From assembly GCA_009699025.1 (NCBI GenBank), contig WLOZ01000145.1:1-5764 (forward strand): a DNA stretch of 5,764 bases, written 5' to 3'. A program made the translations under genes and the position numbers. The notes beneath the pieces are model-generated. The model was not told where the DNA came from, did no database searches, and was given only the letters and a program-made list of their open reading frames with translations. Below, piece after piece: positions 1 through 5,095 of the stretch (the first letter of the stretch is position 1; every line of letters begins with the position of its first letter). The stretch comes from Actinomycetota bacterium. GTDB taxonomy: Bacteria; Actinomycetota; Actinomycetes; S36-B12; CAIYMF01.

Positions 1-282
1 GCGCTGCCCCTCAAACACATTGGCAGCCTCGATGAGGTCGACGTTGGTGCGAATATCGAGCGAGTGCGCCGCCGCGATAGGCAACGCTGTCTCCTGCGCA
101 CGCTCGAGCGGCGAGGCATACACGGCCGCGATGTCGCGGCCGGACAGGTACTCGCCCACCCGCTCGGCCATGGCCCGACCGAGGTCGCTGAGATGGAAAT
201 CCTCCAGCCGCCCGTACAGCACGCCCGTGGGGTTGTGAACCTCCCCGTGGCGCAGCAGGTGCACCGTGGTGCGATCGCTCAC
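1..282 (-). CDS. Histidine phosphatase family protein (phosphoglycerate mutase-like), N-terminal part, cut by window edge
   Basis: A GTG start at 282 opens a frame that runs through the left edge, so 94 residues are visible. The protein begins with the family signature: Leu-Leu-Arg11-His12-Gly13-Glu near the N-terminus, where the His accepts the phosphate, followed by YGRL, HLSDLG and SPLERAQETA (second phosphate-binding Arg61), then an acidic DLIEA segment that fits the general acid. This is the branch-2 or GpmB-like histidine phosphatase fold. The substrate cannot be told from sequence, and the Rv0525-type protein near mycobacterial heme genes is the closest likeness I recall. A good ribosome site (AGGAGA, bases 294-289) sits 6 bases before the start. 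Only 22 bases separate it from the hemD stop, so it is very probably co-transcribed with hemD. The fold assignment is firm; the role is open. Confidence 0.9.
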   Translation of the reverse strand, partial: MSDRTTVHLLRHGEVHNPTGVLYGRLEDFHLSDLGRAMAERVGEYLSGRDIAAVYASPLERAQETALPIAAAHSLDIRTNVDLIEAANVFEGQR

Positions 283-288
283 AGCAAC

Positions 289-294
289 TCTCCT
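289..294 (-). promoter_or_regulatory. Ribosome binding site of the histidine phosphatase gene
   Basis: AGGAGA on the minus strand lies 6 bases upstream of the GTG at 282, inside the 22-base gap after hemD. It fixes the start codon of the phosphatase and shows that translation re-initiates independently after the hemD stop. Confidence 0.75.
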
Positions 295-304
295 CGGCCC
301 ACGA

Positions 305-2233
305 CTAGGTGGTGCGCCGACGGGTGCCGCCGCGGCGTCGACTGGGACGCCAGGTCGACTCCCCCGCGTCAGCCGCCGCCAGTCTTAGCTTCTCGCCATG
401 CTCAGCCAGAGCTTCGACCAGCGCGAACACGTGCGAGGTCTCCGATCGCACATCGACGCGCAAACCGTGCTCCTCAGCAGTCTTAGCGGTCTGCGGGCCG
501 ATGCAGGCCACCACCGTGGTGGGGTGCGGCTTGCCCGCGATTCCGACTAGGTTGCGCACGGTGCTCGACGAGGTAAACAGGACCGCGTCGAAGCCACCGC
601 TCTTGATCGACTCGCGAGTCTCCGCGGGCGGCGGCGCGGCCCGCACTGTGCGGTACGCCGTGACATCGTCAACCTCCCAGCCCAGCTCGGTGAGGCCCGC
701 GACGAGTCCCTCGGTGGCGATGTCGGCCCGGGGCAGGAAGACCCGGTTGATCGGGTCGACGATGTCGTCGAACTCAGGGAACTCGTCGACCAGAGCACTG
801 GTCGACTGCTCTCCGCTGGGCATGAGGTCGGCCCGAACACCGAACTGCTCGAGCGCCTCGGCGGTGTCGGCACCCACAGCGGCGATACGCAGGCCCGAGT
901 ACGCGCGCGAGTCGAGGCCGTACTCCTCAAACTTCTCGCGCAGCGCTCGCACCGCGTTGACACTGGTGAACACGATCCACTGGTAGCGCCCGGAGACCAG
1001 ACCGTGCACCGCGCGCTCCATCTGCTGCGGAGTGCGGGGTGGCTCAACTGAGATCGTGGGCACCTCGACCGCGACAGCGCCGTAGCGTCGGAGGTGGTCA
1101 GTGAGGCCAGGCTGCGCCTCCTTGGTGCGCGGCACGAGCACACGCCAGCCGAACAGCGGCTTACTTTCAAACCACGAGAGGGCTGCCCGACGGGCCACCG
1201 GCTCGCCGATCACGAGCAAGCCGGGACCACTCTGACGCGAGGCCTTGATGGCGGCCGGTAGATCGGCGAGGGTCGAGGAGATCGTGCGCTGCTCAACGGT
1301 GGTGCCATCGCGCGTGATGGCAACCGGCGTGTCGTCGCGGCGACCGGCCTCGACGAGCGCCCGCGCGATATCAGATGCCTGGTCGGCCGCATTGAGAATC
1401 ACGAGGGTGACCCGACTGTCGGCGTGGTCAGACCACGTAACTACGGCGTCGTCGATATCGATGATGCGAACCTCGCGAGACTTACCCCCGGTGAGCGGGA
1501 TACCGGCGTGCGTGGTGACCCCACTGACGAGTGACACCCCGGGACTCACCTCGAAGGGGACCTTGGCCTTAGCCAGGAGGGCAGCCTCCACCGCCCAGGT
1601 GCTGTCGGTCGTGGGGTCGCTGCCCAGAAGTCGCACTACCGACAGGGCGGCCCGGGCCAAATCGACCGCTGCCTTGACCCGCGCTGCCGGCTCGAGCGGA
1701 AGTCCCTCGGCGTCGACGAGTGGCGTGATGGTGGTTCTCCGGCCGGCGAACCTCTCGGCGACTGGCAGGGCTGAGGTGTCAGCCAGGATCACGTCAGCCG
1801 CACCGAGGAGGGTCGCCGTGCGCACCGACACGAGGTCGGGGTCGCCGGGGCCCGCCGAGGCGAGGGCGACCGAGCCAAGTCCTGGCCGGTACTCGTTCGG
1901 GCTGGAGACGCCATCGACGCGACGCGGAGGAGTGGGTAGCAGGGCCGCTATCGCCGCTGCCGTGTCGTTAGCAGCAGGAGCGGCGACACTCACCGGCGCA
2001 GCCAGCGCTTCGGCCGCAGCAGCAGCCCCCTCGATCTCGGCAAGCGAGACTGAGACGGCAGGCTTGGCGACCGGCTTTGCCGCCGCAGGCTTTGCGACCG
2101 CAGGCTTTGCGACCGCAGGCTTCACCGCCGCAGGCTTCGCCGTGGACGTGGTTCGTGTGGTGCTGGAGGCAGGCTTCGACGACGCAGCCGGACGGCTGAC
2201 GGTGGTCGGTGCCTTGGGGGAACGGGTGCTCAC
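305..2233 (-). CDS. hemD: Uroporphyrinogen-III synthase with N-terminal degenerate SAM-methyltransferase (SUMT-like) domain
   Basis: A 642-residue protein. The C-terminal half (about 362-612) is uroporphyrinogen-III synthase, which cyclises hydroxymethylbilane with inversion of ring D in cytoplasmic tetrapyrrole synthesis. Visible family segments are VPRTKEAQPGL, VEPPR, WIVFTSVNAVRA, VNRVFLPRADIATEGL-like, VTAYRTVRA, FTSSSTVRNLVG and CIGPQTA. This half closely resembles mycobacterial HemD (Rv0511) as I recall it. Residues about 119-345 match the uroporphyrinogen-III C-methyltransferase fold (AGPGDPDL at 127-134, PFEVSPGVS near 226, HAGIPLT near 242). However, the usual GGDPxxFGR loop has become LLGSDPTTD (202-210), so methylation is doubtful. 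Residues about 1-100 are Ala/Pro/Lys-rich low complexity with KPAVA-type repeats, and the C-terminus is basic (RRRGGTRRRTT). I chose the GTG at 2233 because GGGAG lies 8 bases before it; the open frame extends to 2314 but would overlap rex. rex stops 55 bases upstream and no promoter is obvious between them. Confidence 0.93.
   Translation of the reverse strand: MSTRSPKAPTTVSRPAASSKPASSTTRTTSTAKPAAVKPAVAKPAVAKPAAAKPVAKPAVSVSLAEIEGAAAAAEALAAPVSVAAPAANDTAAAIAALLPTPPRRVDGVSSPNEYRPGLGSVALASAGPGDPDLVSVRTATLLGAADVILADTSALPVAERFAGRRTTITPLVDAEGLPLEPAARVKAAVDLARAALSVVRLLGSDPTTDSTWAVEAALLAKAKVPFEVSPGVSLVSGVTTHAGIPLTGGKSREVRIIDIDDAVVTWSDHADSRVTLVILNAADQASDIARALVEAGRRDDTPVAITRDGTTVEQRTISSTLADLPAAIKASRQSGPGLLVIGEPVARRAALSWFESKPLFGWRVLVPRTKEAQPGLTDHLRRYGAVAVEVPTISVEPPRTPQQMERAVHGLVSGRYQWIVFTSVNAVRALREKFEEYGLDSRAYSGLRIAAVGADTAEALEQFGVRADLMPSGEQSTSALVDEFPEFDDIVDPINRVFLPRADIATEGLVAGLTELGWEVDDVTAYRTVRAAPPPAETRESIKSGGFDAVLFTSSSTVRNLVGIAGKPHPTTVVACIGPQTAKTAEEHGLRVDVRSETSHVFALVEALAEHGEKLRLAAADAGESTWRPSRRRGGTRRRTT
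2058..2141 (-). repeat. 15-bp tandem repeats encoding Lys-Pro-Ala pentapeptides in the HemD N-terminus
   Basis: Read on the plus strand, units of 15 bp begin with GCAGGCTT at 2058, 2085, 2100, 2115 and 2130. The units at 2085 and 2100 are identical, and shorter 12-bp units start at 2073 and 2130. They encode successive AxKPA/VAKPA blocks around residues 31-59 of HemD. The periodicity matches codons, so unit gain or loss keeps the frame. This is probably a disordered, slippage-prone linker rather than a functional DNA element. Confidence 0.8.
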
Positions 2234-2241
2234 TGGATGCA

Positions 2242-2246
2242 CTCCC
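2242..2246 (-). promoter_or_regulatory. Ribosome binding site deciding the hemD start
   Basis: GGGAG on the minus strand ends 8 bases before the GTG at 2233. No comparable site precedes the further-upstream in-frame candidates, which would also run into the end of rex. This supports the shorter 642-residue HemD. Confidence 0.6.
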
Positions 2247-2288
2247 GTGCTGGTGATGGTGATGCGGTGCGGTGGACAGGGAGAGTGG

Positions 2289-3005
2289 TCACGAGCGCAC
2301 CTTCTCGCGGCCAATCTTGCGCTGCTCGTGAAAGGCGAGCACCTGCAATTCGAGGCCGAGGTCGACAGAGCGCAGCGAGACGCCGGGCGCTACGGAGACC
2401 ACGGTGGGAGCAAAGTTCATGATGCTGCGAACGCCCGCGGCGACGAGACGATCGCAGATGTCCTGCGCCGCATGTGCGGGTGTGGCAATCACGCCGATCA
2501 GCACGCCGCTGTCACGGACCAGCAATTCGAGTTCGTGGAGGGGTCGTACCTCGACCATCGCTCCGGAGCCGATCTTGTCGCCGATTTTCTCGGGGTCAGC
2601 GTCGAGCAACCCCACGATGCGGAAGCCCCGCGAGCTGAACCCGCCGTAATTGGCGAGGGCACGACCAAGATTGCCAATGCCCACGATGGCAACCGGCCAG
2701 TCCTGGGTTAGCCCGAGTTCGCGGGAGATCTGGTACAGCAAATAGTCAACCTCGTAGCCAACGCCTCGAATTCCGTACGAACCGAGAAGCGAGAGATCCT
2801 TGCGCAACTTGGTGCTGGTAACCCCCGCCGCGAGGGCGAGCTCCTCGCTCGACACGGTGGTGGCACCGCGCTCGGACATCGCCACCAGGGCGCGGTGGTA
2901 GAGGGGAAGACGGGCCACGGTGGCCTCGGGAACCACGGCCAACGGCCCGCCTCGGCGCGGCATCAGGCCGTCGGAGTCGGGTCGGACGGAGCGTGACACT
3001 GACAC
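2289..3005 (-). CDS. rex: Redox-sensing transcriptional repressor Rex
   Basis: A 238-residue, full-length Rex. Rex is a homodimeric DNA-binding repressor that is released from operators when NADH rises, classically controlling cytochrome bd oxidase, NADH dehydrogenase and, in several actinobacteria, its own operon with heme genes. The N-terminal winged helix spans about 26-85, with PEATVARLPLYHRAL and the recognition region LRKDLSLLGSYGIRGVGYEV (67-86). The Rossmann domain starts with VAIVGIGNLGRAL (G109, G111, G114), and D135 in LLDADPEKIG lies at the nicotinamide-adenine-dinucleotide ribose position. The swapped C-terminal helix carries FAP (198-200) and LAFHEQRK. The GTG at 3005 has GGGAG 5 bases upstream. 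A second GTG at 2999 and an ATG at 2963 (residue 15) are possible alternatives, because the first 20 residues are not conserved in the family. The gene is followed by hemD rather than hemA. Confidence 0.96.
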   Translation of the reverse strand: MSVSRSVRPDSDGLMPRRGGPLAVVPEATVARLPLYHRALVAMSERGATTVSSEELALAAGVTSTKLRKDLSLLGSYGIRGVGYEVDYLLYQISRELGLTQDWPVAIVGIGNLGRALANYGGFSSRGFRIVGLLDADPEKIGDKIGSGAMVEVRPLHELELLVRDSGVLIGVIATPAHAAQDICDRLVAAGVRSIMNFAPTVVSVAPGVSLRSVDLGLELQVLAFHEQRKIGREKVRS

Positions 3006-3010
3006 ACAGG

Positions 3011-3015
3011 CTCCC
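3011..3015 (-). promoter_or_regulatory. Ribosome binding site of rex
   Basis: GGGAG on the minus strand, 5 bases before the GTG at 3005 and 11 before the alternative GTG at 2999. The spacing slightly favours the first, but both are usable. Confidence 0.55.
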
Positions 3016-3038
3016 GAACGTCGTGGGCGGATACCCAG

Positions 3039-3044
3039 AGCCTA
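3039..3044 (-). promoter_or_regulatory. Candidate -10 element of the rex promoter
   Basis: TAGGCT (minus strand 3044-3039) fits the actinobacterial TANNNT -10 pattern and lies about 34 bases before the rex start codon. A matching -35 box is poor (TTCGGG at an 18-base spacing). The candidate is supported mainly by its position just downstream of Rex-like half-sites. Confidence 0.35.
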
Positions 3045-3049
3045 GGCGC

Positions 3050-3075
3050 TTGTGAACGTGCACCCGAATACACAA
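3050..3075. promoter_or_regulatory. Candidate Rex operator half-sites upstream of rex
   Basis: A perfect Rex half-site TTGTGAAC occupies 3050-3057, and an inverted half TACACAA (one mismatch to TTCACAA) occupies 3069-3075. Canonical Rex sites are TTGTGAA-N4-TTCACAA (18 bp); here the halves span 26 bp, so they are 8 bp too far apart for one standard operator. The site overlaps the region just upstream of the candidate -10 box, where an autorepressor would bind. This may be an atypical operator, two weak half-occupied sites, or chance. Confidence 0.4.
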
Positions 3076-3100
3076 CGGACGCTCACGTCCGATTATCGGA
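3076..3100. repeat. Two overlapping small inverted repeats upstream of rex
   Basis: CGGACG-CTCA-CGTCCG (3076-3091) is a perfect 6-bp stem with a 4-base loop. TCCGATTATCGGA (3088-3100) is a perfect 6+6 palindrome around one base. They share TCCG (3088-3091), so only one could form at a time in a single strand. They lie directly beyond the Rex-like half-sites and may bind a dimeric regulator. No function is shown. Confidence 0.5.
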
Positions 3101-3221
3101 GGATTTCCCCAGCGTTGAGTCTCTCGGGGCCGGCCCGTGACCGGCTGGAGGTACGGAGCCCGACACTGCGGCACGCCCTCGAGCCCATTCCGGGAAGCCA
3201 CCACACACGCTCAAACTGACT

Positions 3222-3284
3222 CGCTACTCCATGCGAAAGCGTCAATCCGCCCCCGGTGGTGTGACGCTTTCGCATGGAGTAGCG
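3222..3284. repeat. Perfect 23-bp inverted repeat with 17-base centre, 4 bases after the glutaredoxin-like stop codon
   Basis: The left arm (3222-3244) and right arm (3262-3284) are exact reverse complements over 23 bp. The centre (3245-3261) can itself pair as CCGCC with GGTGG around CCC, allowing one G-U pair, giving a nearly continuous hairpin. The arms have lower G+C than the surrounding genes. On the minus strand it lies right behind the stop of the glutaredoxin-like gene and no T-run follows it. It could act as an actinobacterial terminator lacking a T-tract, as an RNA-stabilising 3' structure, or be a dispersed palindromic repeat. The exact symmetry over 23 bp is far beyond chance. Confidence 0.9.
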
Positions 3285-3288
3285 GGAA

Positions 3289-3555
3289 TTAGCGGGAAGG
3301 GGCTGGTTCACCCGTCAGAGCGCGTCGAAGGCGAGCGGGGTCGACTCGCCAGAGATCGTGCGGTGCGCCATCGACGAGGGTCACTGGAATCTGCTCCCAG
3401 TAGCGGTCGTAGAGCTCAGGGTCGTCGTTGATCGAACGCTCGTCCCACAGCACACCGAGATCGGAGCAGACACTCGAGATCACGGTGCGTGCGTCATCGC
3501 AGAGATGGCACCCAGGACGGCCGATGAGGGTCACGCGGACTGCCGGGGTATTCAC
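3289..3555 (-). CDS. Glutaredoxin-like (thioredoxin-fold) small redox protein
   Basis: An 88-residue single-domain protein of the actinobacterial glutaredoxin-like (DUF836) family. The N-terminal strand VRVTLIGRPGCHLCDDA carries the CxxC redox site (C16, C19) on the usual first loop. IPVTLVDG contains the cis-Pro (P57) that contacts substrate in thioredoxin folds. Length and layout are normal for the family, and no signal peptide is seen, so it is cytoplasmic. The GTG start overlaps the ligase stop as GTGA, and GGAG stands 6 bases upstream within the ligase, indicating translational coupling. Comparable proteins sit just before hemA in mycobacteria (Rv0508-type) and near rex in other actinobacteria, so a redox role linked to heme or respiration is plausible, but its partner is unknown. 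The stop is TAA, 4 bases before a large inverted repeat. Confidence 0.9.
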   Translation of the reverse strand: MNTPAVRVTLIGRPGCHLCDDARTVISSVCSDLGVLWDERSINDDPELYDRYWEQIPVTLVDGAPHDLWRVDPARLRRALTGEPAPSR

Positions 3556-5045
3556 CGCAGGCTCCGAAGGCGGTGACGCTCGATGGCTCCCGACGCCACG
3601 TGCGGCAACTGGTCGACGAACTCGACGATCGTGGGACGCTTGAATCGGGCGAGCCGCACCGAGCAGTGGACCAGCACTTCATCGGCGCTCAAAGCCGAGT
3701 CTGGCACCGCCACCACGAGCGCCATGACCGCTTGACCTGACGATGGATGGTCAACCCCCACCACGGCGCACTCGGCCACGGCGTCGAGCATCGCGATGAC
3801 CGACTCGACCTCGCGCGGGTACACCGGGAACCCGTTCACCACGATGAGGTCGTGGCGGCGGTCGACGAGGTGCAGGTCGCCGTCGTCGTCGAGGTACGCC
3901 ACGTCTCGGGTGTCGAACCAGCCGTCGGGACCGGGCCCGTTGACTCCGTCGGGCCAGAACCCGCTGAACAGCGTGGTGCCGCGCACCATCACCTCTCCGG
4001 GGTCACCCTCGTCGACGTCGTCACCGTCGACGTCGAGGACGCGAAGCTCGATTCCGGGAAGCGCCCTGCCGACGCTGCCGGCCGAGGAGGGCAGCCCAGA
4101 CGTGGAGGTGATCAGGGCAGTCGCCTCGACCATGCCGTAGCCCTCCCAGACTCGCTGCCCGGTGAGGGTCAGCAGTTGCGACGACACAGCCGGCGACATG
4201 GCTGCCTGCCCCGAGGCGATGAGTCGCACCCCACGAAGCGCCTGAACTACCTCGGGGCGCGAGGTCCAGTCGGTGAACAGCGAGGGAGCCGCTGCGACCA
4301 CCGAGACACCCTCACGCTCGAGCAGGCTGAAGGCGTCGTCGGGGTCAAGTCGACGCTCGAGCACCACGGTGGCGCCCACCGACACCGCGAGACCCAGCAG
4401 CCCGTTCAGCGCCTGCGGGTCAACCAGAGGCAGCGACAGCAGCATGGTGTCGTCGTGCGCGAGCGGCTGGGGGTCGAGCGCGCCGAACTGCTCGACCGCC
4501 GCCAGCATGGCGCGGTGGCTCAGCATGGCCGCCCGGGCACGACCGTCGGTGCCGGCGGTGAACATCAGCAGGGCAATCGACTCGGGGGCAGGCGCCGTGG
4601 CGGGCACCGCTACACGATCGGGCCGGATGAGGTCGCCCCAGCCCGGGCTGCCCACCGCGATCACTCCGGAGGTTCCGATCTGGTTGGTCATGAGCGCCTC
4701 ACGCACGGCAACCTCGCTGGAGGCATCGCAGATCACGAGCGACGGCGCAGTGTCGTGGGTGCGCTGGGCCAGCTCGTGGGAGGTGAGCTGGGGGTTGATC
4801 GGAACCGACACCAGCCCGGCACGAATGGCGCCGTAGTGGGCCACCACAAACTCCGTGCGGTTGGCCAGGACCAGGGCCACGCGGTCTCCCGCGCGCAGGC
4901 CACGCTCGCGGGCGCCGTGGGCGAAGGCGCTTACTCGGGTGTCGAGAGCAGCCCACGTGATGTGCGCACCCGCGTGCACGAGGGCCACTCCGTCGGGAGT
5001 GCGCCGGGCAGTGGCCGCGAGGACGTCAGCAACCGTGTGCACCAT
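3552..5045 (-). CDS. AMP-dependent synthetase/acyl-CoA ligase-like protein with altered catalytic motifs
   Basis: A 497-residue ANL-superfamily protein; active members adenylate a carboxylate with ATP and pass it to CoA. The P-loop region is TAGTDGRARAAMLSH (163-177), where the family usually has SGTTGxPKG. The A5 region is GYGMVE (302-307), where GYGxTE is usual. The A7 stretch has FDTRD (377-381, usually TGD) with the DR pair kept at 395-396, and A8 is NGFPVYPREVE (404-414). The C-terminal A10 motif reads LPHVASGAIERHRLR: residue 487 is Ala (codon 3587-3585) where the catalytic Lys of the GK pair is expected. The mid-domain FHxxG segment reads VDPQALNG (208-215). The fold is clearly retained, and the substrate cannot be inferred. 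I chose the ATG at 5045, because the open frame further upstream is antisense to the HAD gene; the ribosome site is weak, so a short or absent leader is possible. The last 4 bases overlap the glutaredoxin-like gene. Confidence 0.88.
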   Translation of the reverse strand: MVHTVADVLAATARRTPDGVALVHAGAHITWAALDTRVSAFAHGARERGLRAGDRVALVLANRTEFVVAHYGAIRAGLVSVPINPQLTSHELAQRTHDTAPSLVICDASSEVAVREALMTNQIGTSGVIAVGSPGWGDLIRPDRVAVPATAPAPESIALLMFTAGTDGRARAAMLSHRAMLAAVEQFGALDPQPLAHDDTMLLSLPLVDPQALNGLLGLAVSVGATVVLERRLDPDDAFSLLEREGVSVVAAAPSLFTDWTSRPEVVQALRGVRLIASGQAAMSPAVSSQLLTLTGQRVWEGYGMVEATALITSTSGLPSSAGSVGRALPGIELRVLDVDGDDVDEGDPGEVMVRGTTLFSGFWPDGVNGPGPDGWFDTRDVAYLDDDGDLHLVDRRHDLIVVNGFPVYPREVESVIAMLDAVAECAVVGVDHPSSGQAVMALVVAVPDSALSADEVLVHCSVRLARFKRPTIVEFVDQLPHVASGAIERHRLRSLR

Positions 5046-5087
5046 GAGTTCGAGTGTGGCATAGGGACCCGACCGTAGACTGACTTC
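5046..5087. promoter_or_regulatory. Compact divergent promoter region between the ligase-like and HAD genes
   Basis: Only 42 bp separate the two divergent start codons, so both promoters must overlap and extend into the opposite gene. No clear Shine-Dalgarno sequence precedes either ATG. On the minus strand the best -10-like hexamer is CACACT, 7 bases before the ligase ATG, and it is weak. Confidence 0.5.
5076..5081 (+). promoter_or_regulatory. -10 box for a probably leaderless HAD transcript
   Basis: TAGACT fits TANNNT, and exactly 6 bases separate it from the ATG at 5088. That places the predicted transcription start on the A of the start codon, the usual arrangement for leaderless actinobacterial mRNAs and consistent with the lack of a ribosome site. 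No convincing -35 box is visible. Confidence 0.55.
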
Positions 5088-5095
5088 ATGAAGTC
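5082..5095. promoter_or_regulatory. 14-bp perfect palindrome over the HAD start codon
   Basis: GACTTCATGAAGTC is its own reverse complement, centred on the start codon and directly abutting the -10 box. A dimeric regulator bound here would block the HAD promoter. It could also arise by chance within coding sequence. Confidence 0.45.

Larger units (their letters stand above)
3006..3288. other. 283-bp noncoding gap between the glutaredoxin-like gene and rex
   Basis: No open frame here looks like a protein: the short ones on both strands read through the inverted repeat and lack family likeness or good ribosome sites. From right to left the gap holds the long inverted repeat (3284-3222), a stretch with a 10-bp palindrome GGGCCGGCCC at 3127-3136 and a weak 5-bp hairpin at 3129-3145, two overlapping small inverted repeats (3100-3076), Rex-like half-sites (3075-3050), a candidate -10 box (3044-3039) and the rex ribosome site. 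It most likely contains the rex promoter and a transcript end for the upstream pair. Confidence 0.7.

Noticed and set aside
2234..2314. Earlier in-frame starts for hemD up to 2314
   Set aside because: They would overlap rex or give an unconserved peptide, while the GTG at 2233 has a well-placed GGGAG.
1245..2711. Long plus-strand open frame (488 codons) opposite hemD and rex
   Set aside because: It is antisense to two clearly recognisable genes, its translation is low-complexity Ala/Ser/Arg with no family likeness, and long antisense frames are expected in high-G+C coding DNA.
3187..3198. 12-base match ATTCCGGGAAGC also present at 4051-4062
   Set aside because: It is short, lies once in noncoding and once in coding DNA, and has no extended similarity around it, so chance is the likely cause.
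3006..3221. Riboswitch (for example cobalamin) in the rex leader
   Set aside because: No recognisable conserved box or multi-stem layout was found; only small isolated inverted repeats are present.
3222..3284. Insertion-sequence terminal repeats or a CRISPR unit
   Set aside because: The arms are only 17 bases apart with no transposase, no flanking target duplication that I can see, and no repeated array.
3093..3311. Small open frames on both strands across the inverted repeat
   Set aside because: They arise from the symmetry of the repeat, overlap the glutaredoxin-like gene or rex leader, and have no supporting ribosome site or homology.
3747..5078. Plus-strand open frame of 443 codons opposite the ligase-like gene
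   Set aside because: It is His/Arg/Gly/Val-rich without recognisable motifs and antisense to a gene with clear ANL motifs.
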